Of a stretch of 64,000 nucleotides of DNA, positions 16,822 to 25,015 are shown one piece after another. Origin of the DNA: CAYNJG01 sp965216885 (GTDB lineage Bacteria; Planctomycetota; Planctomycetia; Pirellulales; Pirellulaceae); NCBI GenBank assembly GCA_965216885.1, contig OZ244208.1:1116001-1180000 (forward strand), read 5' to 3'. A program made the position numbers and the translations under genes. The notes under the pieces were generated by a model, which saw only the letters and a program-made list of their open reading frames with translations, ran no database searches and was not told where the DNA came from. Positions within the stretch are counted from its first letter, which is position 1, and the number at the start of each line of letters is the position of its first letter.

Positions 16822-17799
16822 TTAGCCTACCGCAGCGCGCTTGAACGCGATGATCTCGGCACCGTCGGCGAAGTCGGCGATCGCCGCTTCAACGGTCTTG
16901 GTGTCATCAAGCGCGAAGAACTGGCTCAGCAGGCAACGCTCCTGATCCAGCAGCGTGTTGTCGGCAACAAATCGTTCCAGCTTGCCCGGCACGATCTTGT
17001 CCCAGATCTTTTCCGGTTTGCCTTCCGCTGCCAGTTCCGCTTTGATTGCCTCTTCGGCTTTCGCCATAACTTCCGGCGTTAGCTGCAACTTGCTGACGAA
17101 CTGAGGCACTTTCTTGATTGGCTTGCCAAGGTTCTCTGCTTCGTTCAGATCGTTTTCGGCCTTGATTTGTGCCTGAATGCCTTCTGTTTCTTTGGCAACC
17201 AGTTCGGCGTCGAACTCTTCCGGTCGAAGAATCGAAGGGCTCATCGCAGCAATGTGCATCGCGATGCTGCGGAAGAACTGATCCGCTCCCTCTTTTCCGC
17301 CGTCCTTGAACGAAACCAGCACGCCAATCTTGCTGCCTGCGTGGATGTAGGTAGCAATGTTGTCGCCGTTGACGATCTGGTAGTCAGATACTTCGATCTT
17401 CTCACCGATCTTGCCGGTTTGTTCGACCAGCTTCTCGGCGACGGTACCACCGTCCAGCGGCAAAGCCAGAACTTCGTCCTTCGACTTTGCCTTGTTGTCC
17501 TGAGCCAGTTTGGCCAGATCGTTGGCAAAGGCGATGAAGTCTTCGTTCTTCGCGACGAAGTCCGTCTCGCAACTGACCGCCATCACCAGGCCCTGGTCGC
17601 CTTCGGTCAACGCCACGACAACACCTTCGTTGGCATCACGGTCCGCTCGCTTGGCCGCGACCTTCTGTCCCTTTTTTCGCAGGAAGTCCAGTGCGCCTTC
17701 GTAGTCTCCACCTGACTCTTTCAGCGCTTCCTTGCAGTCCATCATCCCTGCGCCGGTGGCTTTTCTGAGTTCACTCACGTCTTTCGCTGAAATGGCCAT
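16822..17799 (-). CDS. tsf: Elongation factor Ts
   Basis: The 325-residue protein shows the EF-Ts N-terminal UBA-like segment (VSELRKATGAGMMDCKEAL) and the core motif SCETDFVAKNEDF, with the C-terminal DKIVPGKLERFVADNTLLDQ segment. It recycles EF-Tu by nucleotide exchange. An AAGGA site is 5 nt before the ATG. Normally tsf directly follows rpsB; here a protease gene lies between them and the 284-bp spacer upstream of tsf probably carries a separate promoter. Confidence 0.97.
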   Translation of the reverse strand: MAISAKDVSELRKATGAGMMDCKEALKESGGDYEGALDFLRKKGQKVAAKRADRDANEGVVVALTEGDQGLVMAVSCETDFVAKNEDFIAFANDLAKLAQDNKAKSKDEVLALPLDGGTVAEKLVEQTGKIGEKIEVSDYQIVNGDNIATYIHAGSKIGVLVSFKDGGKEGADQFFRSIAMHIAAMSPSILRPEEFDAELVAKETEGIQAQIKAENDLNEAENLGKPIKKVPQFVSKLQLTPEVMAKAEEAIKAELAAEGKPEKIWDKIVPGKLERFVADNTLLDQERCLLSQFFALDDTKTVEAAIADFADGAEIIAFKRAAVG

Positions 17800-18083
17800 T
17801 GTCTTCCTTCTACTGCTTCTTTTCGACTTCTAAAGGGTTTCTGAAGTGACACACGCGACCCAGTGCCGCACGGGTATCGGTAGCTGACAGAGTGGGGAAT
17901 AAAGAGGCCGTTCGCCACGACGGCGGATTCAACCTCGCCAGCCAAGCGAGGAATTCACCCCGACCATCACTACGATCCAAAGCGACAAGATACCGGCTGG
18001 CCCGGTTCGTTGTAAACTCTATCCGAACGCAGAACGCCACGGAAATCCGGTACTTTACGGCGGTGAGAAGGCCATTTCGGCAT

Positions 18084-19391
18084 TCAGGAGCGTCGACGCC
18101 GCCGGGCGAGCAGGAAAAGGGTCAGACCGACGCCAACCAGGTGAAGTCCATCGGGCTCAGGAATTGCCGTCACCGAAGTTGAAAGAGCCGCCTGCGGCTC
18201 GAAGATACGCCCGAAATTCTGCGACACAATCAGGAAGTCGCCGAAAGTAACCTCCCGGTCGCCGTCGAAATCGCCGTCGGCCCAGCCCTTATCGGGCGAT
18301 CCAAAGGATCTGGAGACTGCGAGAAAATCCGAGAAATCCACTTCGCCATTAAGATCGGCGTCGCCAAATAGTGTCCCGGCCCGCTCCAGTAGCAATTCTA
18401 CGTCGTCTCGCCAGACTCTCCCGTCTCCGGTGAGATCGTAGTGGCAGCTGTCCAGCGACAGATCACGAGCAGATGCAAACACCATATCAATGTCCGTCGC
18501 CGTGAATTCGCCATCACCGTCGGCATCACCAATCTCCGGCTCGAAATCGGCAATCGCGCGGATCTTGTCCGCGTAGAAGTCCAGATCCGCAATGAAGGTG
18601 CTGTTACCAACAATCGCCGTATTGGTGCGGTCCGGCTGGCTATCGTGGAGATTGATGGCATGCATCATTCCCACCAGCTCCCAAACGCCTTCGTTCTCCT
18701 GAAATACCGCTCCACCGGAATCGCCGCGAACGCCCTGCGCATGATCCTCGACGGGCAAGAAGGGCTGGAAAAGTGTCTGGAATGACTGCACATCACCGGA
18801 GCCCGAGGACGTGACAAGGTTGGTGCGGCTCACGAGATTCCAGCCCCACCGCGGCGTGCGATTGCTGGTTGTCTTGTAACCCATCCGATCGCTATTGGCT
18901 TGCGTCGTCTCGGCCCAGATGTCGTTGTTATCACCGATGACCGTTTCCACGGACCAAAAAGTCGGCTCAACCTCGCGATCCCGACCGGCTCCCGCAAGAA
19001 TCACTTCCGAATTCGCACGCACGGGTGAACAACCCAAATGCACCGCCGGTAGACCTGGATCCTCGTGAAGACGAAGTAGCAGAATATCCGTGTCCGGATC
19101 CGAAACCCGGAACGTTTGGTCAATGACGTTCGAGTAAGCCGTGTCACCAAACGTGACTGGACCCGCCCCCAGATGAGACGCCGTCATGACCCAGCGATTG
19201 CCGAGATAAATTGCCGAGCCCGCACCGCGGACGCCAACGTTCGCAAAGCCAAAATCCGCTTCGGGAGCGACCGTGTTTCCCGCCCCGTCCCCCGTGCTCA
19301 ACACCACCGCCGCTGCCGGCGAAACGGTACCGTAAACAAGCATCGCGATGAGCAAGAAATTCCAACATCCAGTTTTGTAAGTCATGCTCAT
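18084..19391 (-). CDS. Secreted trypsin-like serine protease with dockerin-like repeats and PEP-CTERM
   Basis: A signal peptide (about residues 1-28) is followed by an S1 serine-protease-like domain with a plausible triad: His in VMTASHL, Asp in DPDTDILLLRL and Ser in GVRGDSGGAVF. Residues about 290-405 hold Ca-binding, dockerin-like Asp/Asn repeats (GDADGDGEFTATDID, GDADLNGEVDFSDFLAVSRS, DFDGDREVTFGDFL). The C-terminus is a PEP-CTERM signal (IPEPDG, hydrophobic helix, ARRRRRS). It should be exported and anchored or processed by an exosortase. It sits between rpsB and tsf, an unusual position. Confidence 0.9.
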   Translation of the reverse strand: MSMTYKTGCWNFLLIAMLVYGTVSPAAAVVLSTGDGAGNTVAPEADFGFANVGVRGAGSAIYLGNRWVMTASHLGAGPVTFGDTAYSNVIDQTFRVSDPDTDILLLRLHEDPGLPAVHLGCSPVRANSEVILAGAGRDREVEPTFWSVETVIGDNNDIWAETTQANSDRMGYKTTSNRTPRWGWNLVSRTNLVTSSGSGDVQSFQTLFQPFLPVEDHAQGVRGDSGGAVFQENEGVWELVGMMHAINLHDSQPDRTNTAIVGNSTFIADLDFYADKIRAIADFEPEIGDADGDGEFTATDIDMVFASARDLSLDSCHYDLTGDGRVWRDDVELLLERAGTLFGDADLNGEVDFSDFLAVSRSFGSPDKGWADGDFDGDREVTFGDFLIVSQNFGRIFEPQAALSTSVTAIPEPDGLHLVGVGLTLFLLARRRRRS

Positions 19392-19575
19392 CGATGCCGA
19401 TCCAGTGGTCTTTTTGCCGCAAATACTATCCTATCCTGCCGCCGTGGAAACCGCAGCATTTTAGTGCGGCGACTTCGAGGGCGAATTGTTGAACGATTCG
19501 CAAAAGATTCCAACCCTTTGCGTACAGAAGTGGCCGAATTCGTTGTGAATCAGAATGATCCGTCAATTAACGAAA

Positions 19576-19605
19576 CAGGCCGGTACCTTTGCAGATACCG
19601 GCCTG
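19576..19605 (-). terminator. Hairpin terminator downstream of rpsB
   Basis: A perfect 10-bp stem (CAGGCCGGTA with its complement, 10-nt loop) lies about 50 bp after the rpsB stop. On the minus strand it is followed by a moderately T-rich run (TTTCGTTAATT). It suggests rpsB is transcribed separately from the protease and tsf. Confidence 0.65.
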
Positions 19606-19652
19606 ATGAACTTTCGTAACAACTTGTGGCCTGCACAGGCCGTAGTTGCTCG

Positions 19653-20420
19653 CTAGGACGACGCTTCAGCGTCCTTGTCCGGTGCTGGAGCTGGAGCTTT
19701 AGCAGCCGGCTTCGCGTCTTTGGCTTCCTTGGCGATGGCTGCGGCCCGACCTTCGATGATCGCGTCGGCAAGCTGCCGGACAATGATCTCAATCGAACGA
19801 AGACCGTCATCGTTGCCGGGAATCGGCAGGTCAACCACATCAGGGTCGCAATCGGTGTCAATCAGCGCCAAGGTAACGATGCCCAGCTTACGAGCTTCCT
19901 TGATCGCGTTCTTCTCTTTCTTGGGGTCAATGACCACAAGGCATTCTGGAAGTCGGCTCATGGTCCGCATGCCGTTCAGGTTGCGATACATCTTGCGATA
20001 CTCGCGGTTGAGGGCCGATTGAGCCTTCTTCGAGTACGCTGCAAGCTCGTCGCCACCGCGGATTACTTCGAGCTCTTCCAGTCGGCCGAGACGGCTACGG
20101 ATCGTGCGGAAGTTCGTCAGCGTCCCACCAAGCCAGCGATCGCTGACAAAGGGCATGCCGCATCGCAACGCTTCACGCTCGACCGTTTCACCGGCTTGCC
20201 GCTTCGTCCCCGTAAAGAGAACTTGCCCATTGCCGGCCGCAACCTGACGCAGGTAACGCTTCGCCCGCAGCAAGCCGCGAATGGTCTCACGCACATCAAT
20301 GATGTGAATAAGGTTTTTCCGAGCGTAAATGTACGGAGCCATCTTTGGATTCCAACGGCTCGCACGATGGCCATAGTGGACGCCTGCTCCGATAAGCTGC
20401 TCTGCTAACGACTCAGCCAC
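19653..20420 (-). CDS. rpsB: 30S ribosomal protein S2
   Basis: The protein carries S2 signatures: LIGAGVHYGHRASRWNPKM near the start, IYARKNLIHIIDV, FTGTKRQA and a Pro/Gly loop DLPIPGNDDGLRSI. The C-terminal tail is Ala/Lys/Pro-rich. The start is GTG at 20420: AAGGGA lies 6-7 nt upstream and residues then begin VAESLAEQL, as expected; a TTG at 20480 would add 20 unlikely residues. It is followed by a terminator-like hairpin and an inserted protease gene rather than tsf. Confidence 0.96.
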   Translation of the reverse strand: MAESLAEQLIGAGVHYGHRASRWNPKMAPYIYARKNLIHIIDVRETIRGLLRAKRYLRQVAAGNGQVLFTGTKRQAGETVEREALRCGMPFVSDRWLGGTLTNFRTIRSRLGRLEELEVIRGGDELAAYSKKAQSALNREYRKMYRNLNGMRTMSRLPECLVVIDPKKEKNAIKEARKLGIVTLALIDTDCDPDVVDLPIPGNDDGLRSIEIIVRQLADAIIEGRAAAIAKEAKDAKPAAKAPAPAPDKDAEASS

Positions 20421-20703
20421 AGTAGTTCCCTTGTCTTTACGTTTCGCTGTGCGTAGACCCTCGCTCAGAGGACCCGACAATCCGGCAAAGTATCAGATTT
20501 CTACACCCACCGTCAATTGCCCAAAGCGGTCGTGTCGCTGATTTCTTCCGAGTGTCAGCAGCTGGTGGCTGCAGACCACTCTTTTGTCGGGCATTGTGTA
20601 CACAAAAAAAGTATGGGAAAAACGATTCCCTTGGTAACTTGTATCGATTAACTTGAAGATACGGATGGACATCTTGTCTTACAACGGTTGACTGGGGCCG
20701 CTA

Positions 20704-21642
20704 GTGATTCGAAACAACCTGAGTGCCAAGAGGCTTGGTTGCTTCTTTGTATTCGACAATATTCAAGGCGAGTCAGATTGGGCAAAACGCGTAAGAAGGC
20801 GTGTTGTTCAAGCATCGACTCATCGCTTCAATGCGTTTGTGACAGGGCCTGCGGGCACTGGCAAACGTCTCATTGCCCGCTCACTTCACGAGCATGGGCC
20901 TCGTAGTATTCACCCCTACATTCCGGTCGATTGCCGGCATCTGCGGGGAGATATCTTCCAAAGCCAACTATTTGGAAAAGCGTACGCAGAGACCACCACG
21001 CTTGGTTGTCTGAGATCTGCTGCTGGTGGAACCGTCTACCTCGCGAATGTCGACGCCCTCGATCTTGATGCCCAGGTGGATCTTGTCGACGCGCTCGAAT
21101 CGCGCAAAGTCGTACCAGTCGGTTGTGATCAGGCACACGAATTTGACGTCCGCGTCATCGCCGGCTCACAGCTCGATCTGGAGCAGGAAGTTCGTGAAGG
21201 ACGATTCCACACGGAACTCTATCGTCGCCTTTGTGTTCTGCCGTTTGAGACCACGCCGCTGGCTTCACGTCCCGCCGACGTGCTGCCTATCGCCAGGCAT
21301 TTGATTGCGAAATTGACCTTCGAGCGCGGTGTCTCCGTCAAACCGCTTACGTCATCCGCAGAAGCGATGTTGCTGTCGTATCACTGGCCGGGCAACGTCA
21401 ATGAGTTGAATGAAGCGATGGATGCAGCAATTGCCCGCGCCGGCAACGAGCCGTGGATTGATGGATCGCACATACACGTCGACGTGCAGAGTGCCGAACA
21501 GGTCTGGACGACGCTCGCCGATGTTGAGGCCCAACACATTCAGAGCACGCTTGCTGTCGCAGGTGGCGACGTGGCTCGAGCAGCCACGATGCTTGGTATT
21601 TCGCCAGCGGAACTGCAGCAGAAACTGTCGCTCATCGGTTAG
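20704..21642 (+). CDS. Degenerate NtrC-type AAA+ protein with Fis-type HTH
   Basis: Residues about 15-240 match a sigma-54 activator AAA+ domain: Walker A GPAGTGKRLIAR, VDCRHLRGD, GGTVYLANVDALDLDAQVDL and the late FDVRVIAGS...LYRRL segment. However, the Walker B DE is replaced by AN, the GAFTGA loop is missing (LFGKAYAETTTLGC instead), and the FR arginine-finger position is FH. A Fis-type HTH (GDVARAATMLGISPAELQQKL) closes the protein. It is therefore unlikely to hydrolyse ATP or open sigma-54 promoters; a DNA-binding or structural role is inferred. The start is GTG at 20704. It is convergent with the M20 gene. Confidence 0.85.
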   Translation: MIRNNLSAKRLGCFFVFDNIQGESDWAKRVRRRVVQASTHRFNAFVTGPAGTGKRLIARSLHEHGPRSIHPYIPVDCRHLRGDIFQSQLFGKAYAETTTLGCLRSAAGGTVYLANVDALDLDAQVDLVDALESRKVVPVGCDQAHEFDVRVIAGSQLDLEQEVREGRFHTELYRRLCVLPFETTPLASRPADVLPIARHLIAKLTFERGVSVKPLTSSAEAMLLSYHWPGNVNELNEAMDAAIARAGNEPWIDGSHIHVDVQSAEQVWTTLADVEAQHIQSTLAVAGGDVARAATMLGISPAELQQKLSLIG

Positions 21643-21655
21643 CGGCCAAAACACT

Positions 21656-21684
21656 GCCGCTCGCCGAATCGTTTGGCGAGTGGC
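21656..21684. terminator. Hairpin between convergent genes
   Basis: A 10-bp stem (GCCGCTCGCC with GGCGAGTGGC, one wobble) and 9-nt loop lie between the convergent AAA+ and M20 genes. On the minus strand a TTTT run follows about 5 nt after, supporting a role as terminator of the M20 transcript. Confidence 0.5.
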
Positions 21685-21713
21685 CGTTTACTCGGCCGTT
21701 TGCACGGTCGGTA

Positions 21714-22937
21714 CTACCGATACTGATCGCTCCACGAAACTGCCATGCTGGCCATCAGGATGACTCCTTTGCGAAGGACTTCCTCGTCTACGTCGAAGGC
21801 CGGCGTGTGCAGCCCCGTTGGTTCAACACCCGGCGTACCAGTACCTAATCGTAAGAGAATGCCGGGCACTTTCTCCAGGTAGTAGGCAAAGTCCTCGCCC
21901 CCCATGCTCGGCTGCTTCATCTCTTCCGCCACAACGTCCCCAGGCAATTCGTTGATTTCGGTTGCTGCAAGTCTCGAGAGGGCCTCGTCATTCGTGACCG
22001 CCGGAGTGCTGGCTCCGATTTTCACTTCGATTCTTGTCCGTGATGCATTTCCGATTGCGTCGGCGATCTCGTGTATTCGTTGCAGTGTCTCGTGACGCGT
22101 TTCGCGCGTGAGTGTCCGTAGTGTGCCGCGAAGCTGCACCGAGTCCGGTACGACGTTGCATTGTTCGCCCCCGCGAATCATTCCAAAGCCCACCACGACC
22201 GTGTCGAGACTGTCCGTTCCGCGCGGAACCTGAACGTGTACTGCATTCAGGAACTGCGCGGCGGCCGTGATCGGATCGTGAGTATGGTGCGGTCGCGCCG
22301 CGTGGCCGCCCTTGCCGTTGATTTGAATGATCAACTCGTCACAGCTGGCGGCCATCACGCCTGGCCGATAGGCGATGGTGCCAATGTGGCGAAACGGGTC
22401 AACGTGAAACGCAAGTGCTGCCCGGACACCGGCGAGTACGTTTTCGGCGATCATCTGCGAAGCGCCGATGCAAATTTCTTCCGCGGGTTGAAAGATCCCA
22501 CGGACAGGAAACCGACGTTTCATTGCCTGCCCAAGCCGGTGTAGCACGGTGAGGCTGCCGGCGAGCATCGTCGTATGCACATCGTGACCGCAGGCGTGCA
22601 TGACTTGCGGAACGGAACTGCAATACGGAACGTTCTTGATGTCCTGAATCTGCAGCGCGTCCATATCGGCGCGCAAGCATAGAAGGTCTTCGGCGTTGCC
22701 GGGACGTAGATCACTGACGATGCCTCGTCCATCTGCGACCAGCCGTCCACTGACTTCCCGTTCGTCCAGCCACGCTGCGACAGTGCGCGCAGTTTCGAAC
22801 TCGTGGCCGGAGAGTTCCGGATGCTGATGGAGGTGCCGGCGTAGCGACACCAGTTCCGCGAACAACTCGTCCGCAGCTCCATGGATGAATGCACGCCAGT
22901 CTTGCACGATTCGTTTCCGTAGCAGGAGAAAGCCCAT
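21714..22937 (-). CDS. M20-family metal-dependent amidohydrolase
   Basis: The 407-residue protein shows M20D (hippurate hydrolase/N-acyl amino acid amidohydrolase) motifs: LRRHLHQHPELSGHE near the start, LRADMDALQI, the metal-ligand ACGHDVHTTML, GIFQPAEE, and late SMGGEDFAYYL and LHTPAFDVDE. Such enzymes hydrolyse N-acyl or similar amide bonds using two metal ions; the exact substrate cannot be predicted. It is monocistronic by spacing. Confidence 0.9.
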   Translation of the reverse strand: MGFLLLRKRIVQDWRAFIHGAADELFAELVSLRRHLHQHPELSGHEFETARTVAAWLDEREVSGRLVADGRGIVSDLRPGNAEDLLCLRADMDALQIQDIKNVPYCSSVPQVMHACGHDVHTTMLAGSLTVLHRLGQAMKRRFPVRGIFQPAEEICIGASQMIAENVLAGVRAALAFHVDPFRHIGTIAYRPGVMAASCDELIIQINGKGGHAARPHHTHDPITAAAQFLNAVHVQVPRGTDSLDTVVVGFGMIRGGEQCNVVPDSVQLRGTLRTLTRETRHETLQRIHEIADAIGNASRTRIEVKIGASTPAVTNDEALSRLAATEINELPGDVVAEEMKQPSMGGEDFAYYLEKVPGILLRLGTGTPGVEPTGLHTPAFDVDEEVLRKGVILMASMAVSWSDQYR

Positions 22938-23024
22938 AGCCTAGCACGCACATCGCGACAGCACGAAGTCGTGACTGTAATCGACGATGCGAATTAACCG
23001 GCTACGACACAGCTCGAACTACGT

Positions 23025-23243
23025 CTAACGTCCGTTTTTTTGGCCCGCCGCATTGGGCGTACCATTCGTTCCGGCCTGGCGTTCACGTTGAATCGCCTCG
23101 TACACTTCCTGTCGGTGGACAGGAATATCCGTAGGTGCGTCGATTCCCAGTCGCACTTTGTCGCCTCGTACGTCCACCACCGTAATCACGATGTTGTCGC
23201 CGATGATGATGCTCTCGTCTCGATGTCTCGAAAGGACCAACAT
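23025..23243 (-). CDS. csrA: Carbon storage regulator CsrA
   Basis: The 72-residue protein starts MLVLSRHRDESIIIGDNI, followed by VITVVDVRGDKVRLGIDAP and the VHRQEVYEAIQRE helix, all canonical for CsrA. It binds GGA motifs in mRNA 5' ends. The ATG at 23243 has an AAGGGG site 7 nt upstream; longer in-frame starts add non-CsrA residues. Its antagonist FliW is encoded 254 bp upstream on the same strand. Confidence 0.96.
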   Translation of the reverse strand: MLVLSRHRDESIIIGDNIVITVVDVRGDKVRLGIDAPTDIPVHRQEVYEAIQRERQAGTNGTPNAAGQKNGR

Positions 23244-23497
23244 TTCAGATCCCCTTCCAGGCAGCGCCACTGCCAAGTTTATGTATGCAGGATTGTCTGC
23301 CGACGCGGCGTGCCACACTGTCCCCGGTCGGGAGCAGCGAACTGAGTCGACCAATAAATGAACCCAGCACATCCGTCATGGCCCAGTGCCGCAAAGGTAA
23401 GTGTGCTAGCGTTGCATGATTGTCTATCGACGGATTGCTAGCACAGCACCACCCATGAGGGCTGACAATTGGAGATTTCCCCGCGACGGCAAACGCT

Positions 23498-23938
23498 CTA
23501 TGCGCTCTTGCGCAGTGGTAGCGACTGAGACGCTAATACATGCTGTGGAGAACGGCTATCGGTCGTTACGACCTGACGTCCGATGCGGGTCGCCGGATTG
23601 ATGACGACGGGATTGCGAAGGTTCAGACACAGCTCGCCGTCGTACTCGGTCAATACGCTCAACACAACGAGTTGTTCGGTACCGTTCCAGATCGAATTCA
23701 ACTGTCCACGTTTCAAGTGCAGCGAATAGTCCGGCAGAAACTCGCGAGGATCGACCATGGAGAGTGACAGGTCGGACTGCTCGACATTCTGTAGCCAGTA
23801 CAGGCCACCGTGTTCGCGATCGCCCAGCAACAGCCATCGCAATTGCAGCTCGAAACCAAAGATCCCGCCCGGAAACGTGAGCACCTCTTCCGTTGGTCGA
23901 TTGACGATTCCGAACCGCTGCGTGCGTATTGTGATCAT
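23498..23938 (-). CDS. fliW: Flagellar assembly factor / CsrA antagonist FliW
   Basis: The 146-residue product begins MITIRTQRFGIVNRPTEEV and contains LTFPGGIFGFE and the LVVLSVLTEYDGELCLNLR, NPVVINPATRIGRQVV segments, diagnostic for FliW. FliW binds CsrA and, in flagellated bacteria, flagellin. A start at 24034 would add about 32 residues without family support. No flagellin or hook gene is present in the window. Confidence 0.92.
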   Translation of the reverse strand: MITIRTQRFGIVNRPTEEVLTFPGGIFGFELQLRWLLLGDREHGGLYWLQNVEQSDLSLSMVDPREFLPDYSLHLKRGQLNSIWNGTEQLVVLSVLTEYDGELCLNLRNPVVINPATRIGRQVVTTDSRSPQHVLASQSLPLRKSA

Positions 23939-24087
23939 GGTTTTACCGCATCTGAAAAAAGCACCCTGTGCCCTCTCCATCGGCATAACCACTACGTCTT
24001 CGCCAATCGTTCTTCCGGACATGTCTGTCAGCACACAACTGCTGACAGTGCTACCGGCGAACCTGCCTATCCGCGTGCGTGCATCAC

Positions 24088-25008
24088 CTAGTCGCGGGCC
24101 GCGTCGAGGAAGCGGTCTGCGCCCTGCTCGATCAGTCGCTCGGCGGCAATTTGGCCCAACCGGGTTGCATCCGACGGTGGCGAATTGACCGAGACGGTGG
24201 CTTTTTCGGTGCCGTCATCCTTCAGGACGACGCCTTCGAGTTTGATCTCGTCGTTTTCCATCCGAGCCCATGCACCGACCGGAGCAAGGCAACCGCCCCG
24301 CAGACTGAACAGCATGGAGCGTTCGGCCACAACGCACTGATGCGTCACCGCGTCGTCGAGGACCGCCATTGCCTCGCGCGTTGCCGAATCCGATTCCCGC
24401 GTTTCCAACCCGAGCGCCCCCTGCCCGACCGCCGGTAACATGATGGACGTGGGAATTACCTGCGAAATGTGAGCCTCCAACCCGAGTCGGCGCAAACCGG
24501 CTTCCGCAAGAATGATGGCGTCGATGTTGCCCTCTTCATCCCCGTCCTTGAGTTTCTGCAATCGCGTATCCACGTTTCCTCGCAGGTCTCTCACATGGAG
24601 GTCCGGTCGATATGCCAACAACTGAGCACGTCGCCGGGCACTACCGGTCGCCACGACGGCATTCTTGGGCAAGTCATCGATCGATGCGGTCTCCCCGGCG
24701 ACCAGTGCATCGCCACATTTTTCGCGTGTCGGCACGGCGGCAATCGCCAGCCCCTCGGTCGGCTCGGTTGGCAGATCTTTCAGACTGTGTACGGCAAGGT
24801 CGACCTGTTCGTCCAGCAAGGCTCGCTGGATTTCCTTGGTGAACACGCCCTGCGTTCCGACATTGCCGATCGGTCCCGACTTCACGTCCCCCAACGTCTT
24901 CAGGAAGATCAGCTCTGTCTCAATGTCGTGTTTTTGAAGCTCCGCGGAGACCCATTCGGCCTGCCAACGTGCGAGCTTGCTGCCTCGCGTTCCGATTCTG
25001 ATTTTCAT
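24088..25008 (-). CDS. hemC: Porphobilinogen deaminase (hydroxymethylbilane synthase)
   Basis: The 306-residue protein begins MKIRIGTRGSKLARWQ and contains DLAVHSLKDLPTE, DLRGNVDTRL and the cofactor-attachment cysteine in SLRGGCLAPVGA. It polymerises four porphobilinogens in haem synthesis. The ATG at 25008 fits the family start; 25047 is an in-frame longer option. Its start lies 8 bp from the uvrA stop, so both are probably transcribed together. Confidence 0.97.
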   Translation of the reverse strand: MKIRIGTRGSKLARWQAEWVSAELQKHDIETELIFLKTLGDVKSGPIGNVGTQGVFTKEIQRALLDEQVDLAVHSLKDLPTEPTEGLAIAAVPTREKCGDALVAGETASIDDLPKNAVVATGSARRRAQLLAYRPDLHVRDLRGNVDTRLQKLKDGDEEGNIDAIILAEAGLRRLGLEAHISQVIPTSIMLPAVGQGALGLETRESDSATREAMAVLDDAVTHQCVVAERSMLFSLRGGCLAPVGAWARMENDEIKLEGVVLKDDGTEKATVSVNSPPSDATRLGQIAAERLIEQGADRFLDAARD

Positions 25009-25015
25009 CTGATCT

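Noticed and set aside
20704..21642. Calling this a functional sigma-54 activator
   Set aside because: The GAFTGA loop, Walker B acidic pair and arginine finger are not present.
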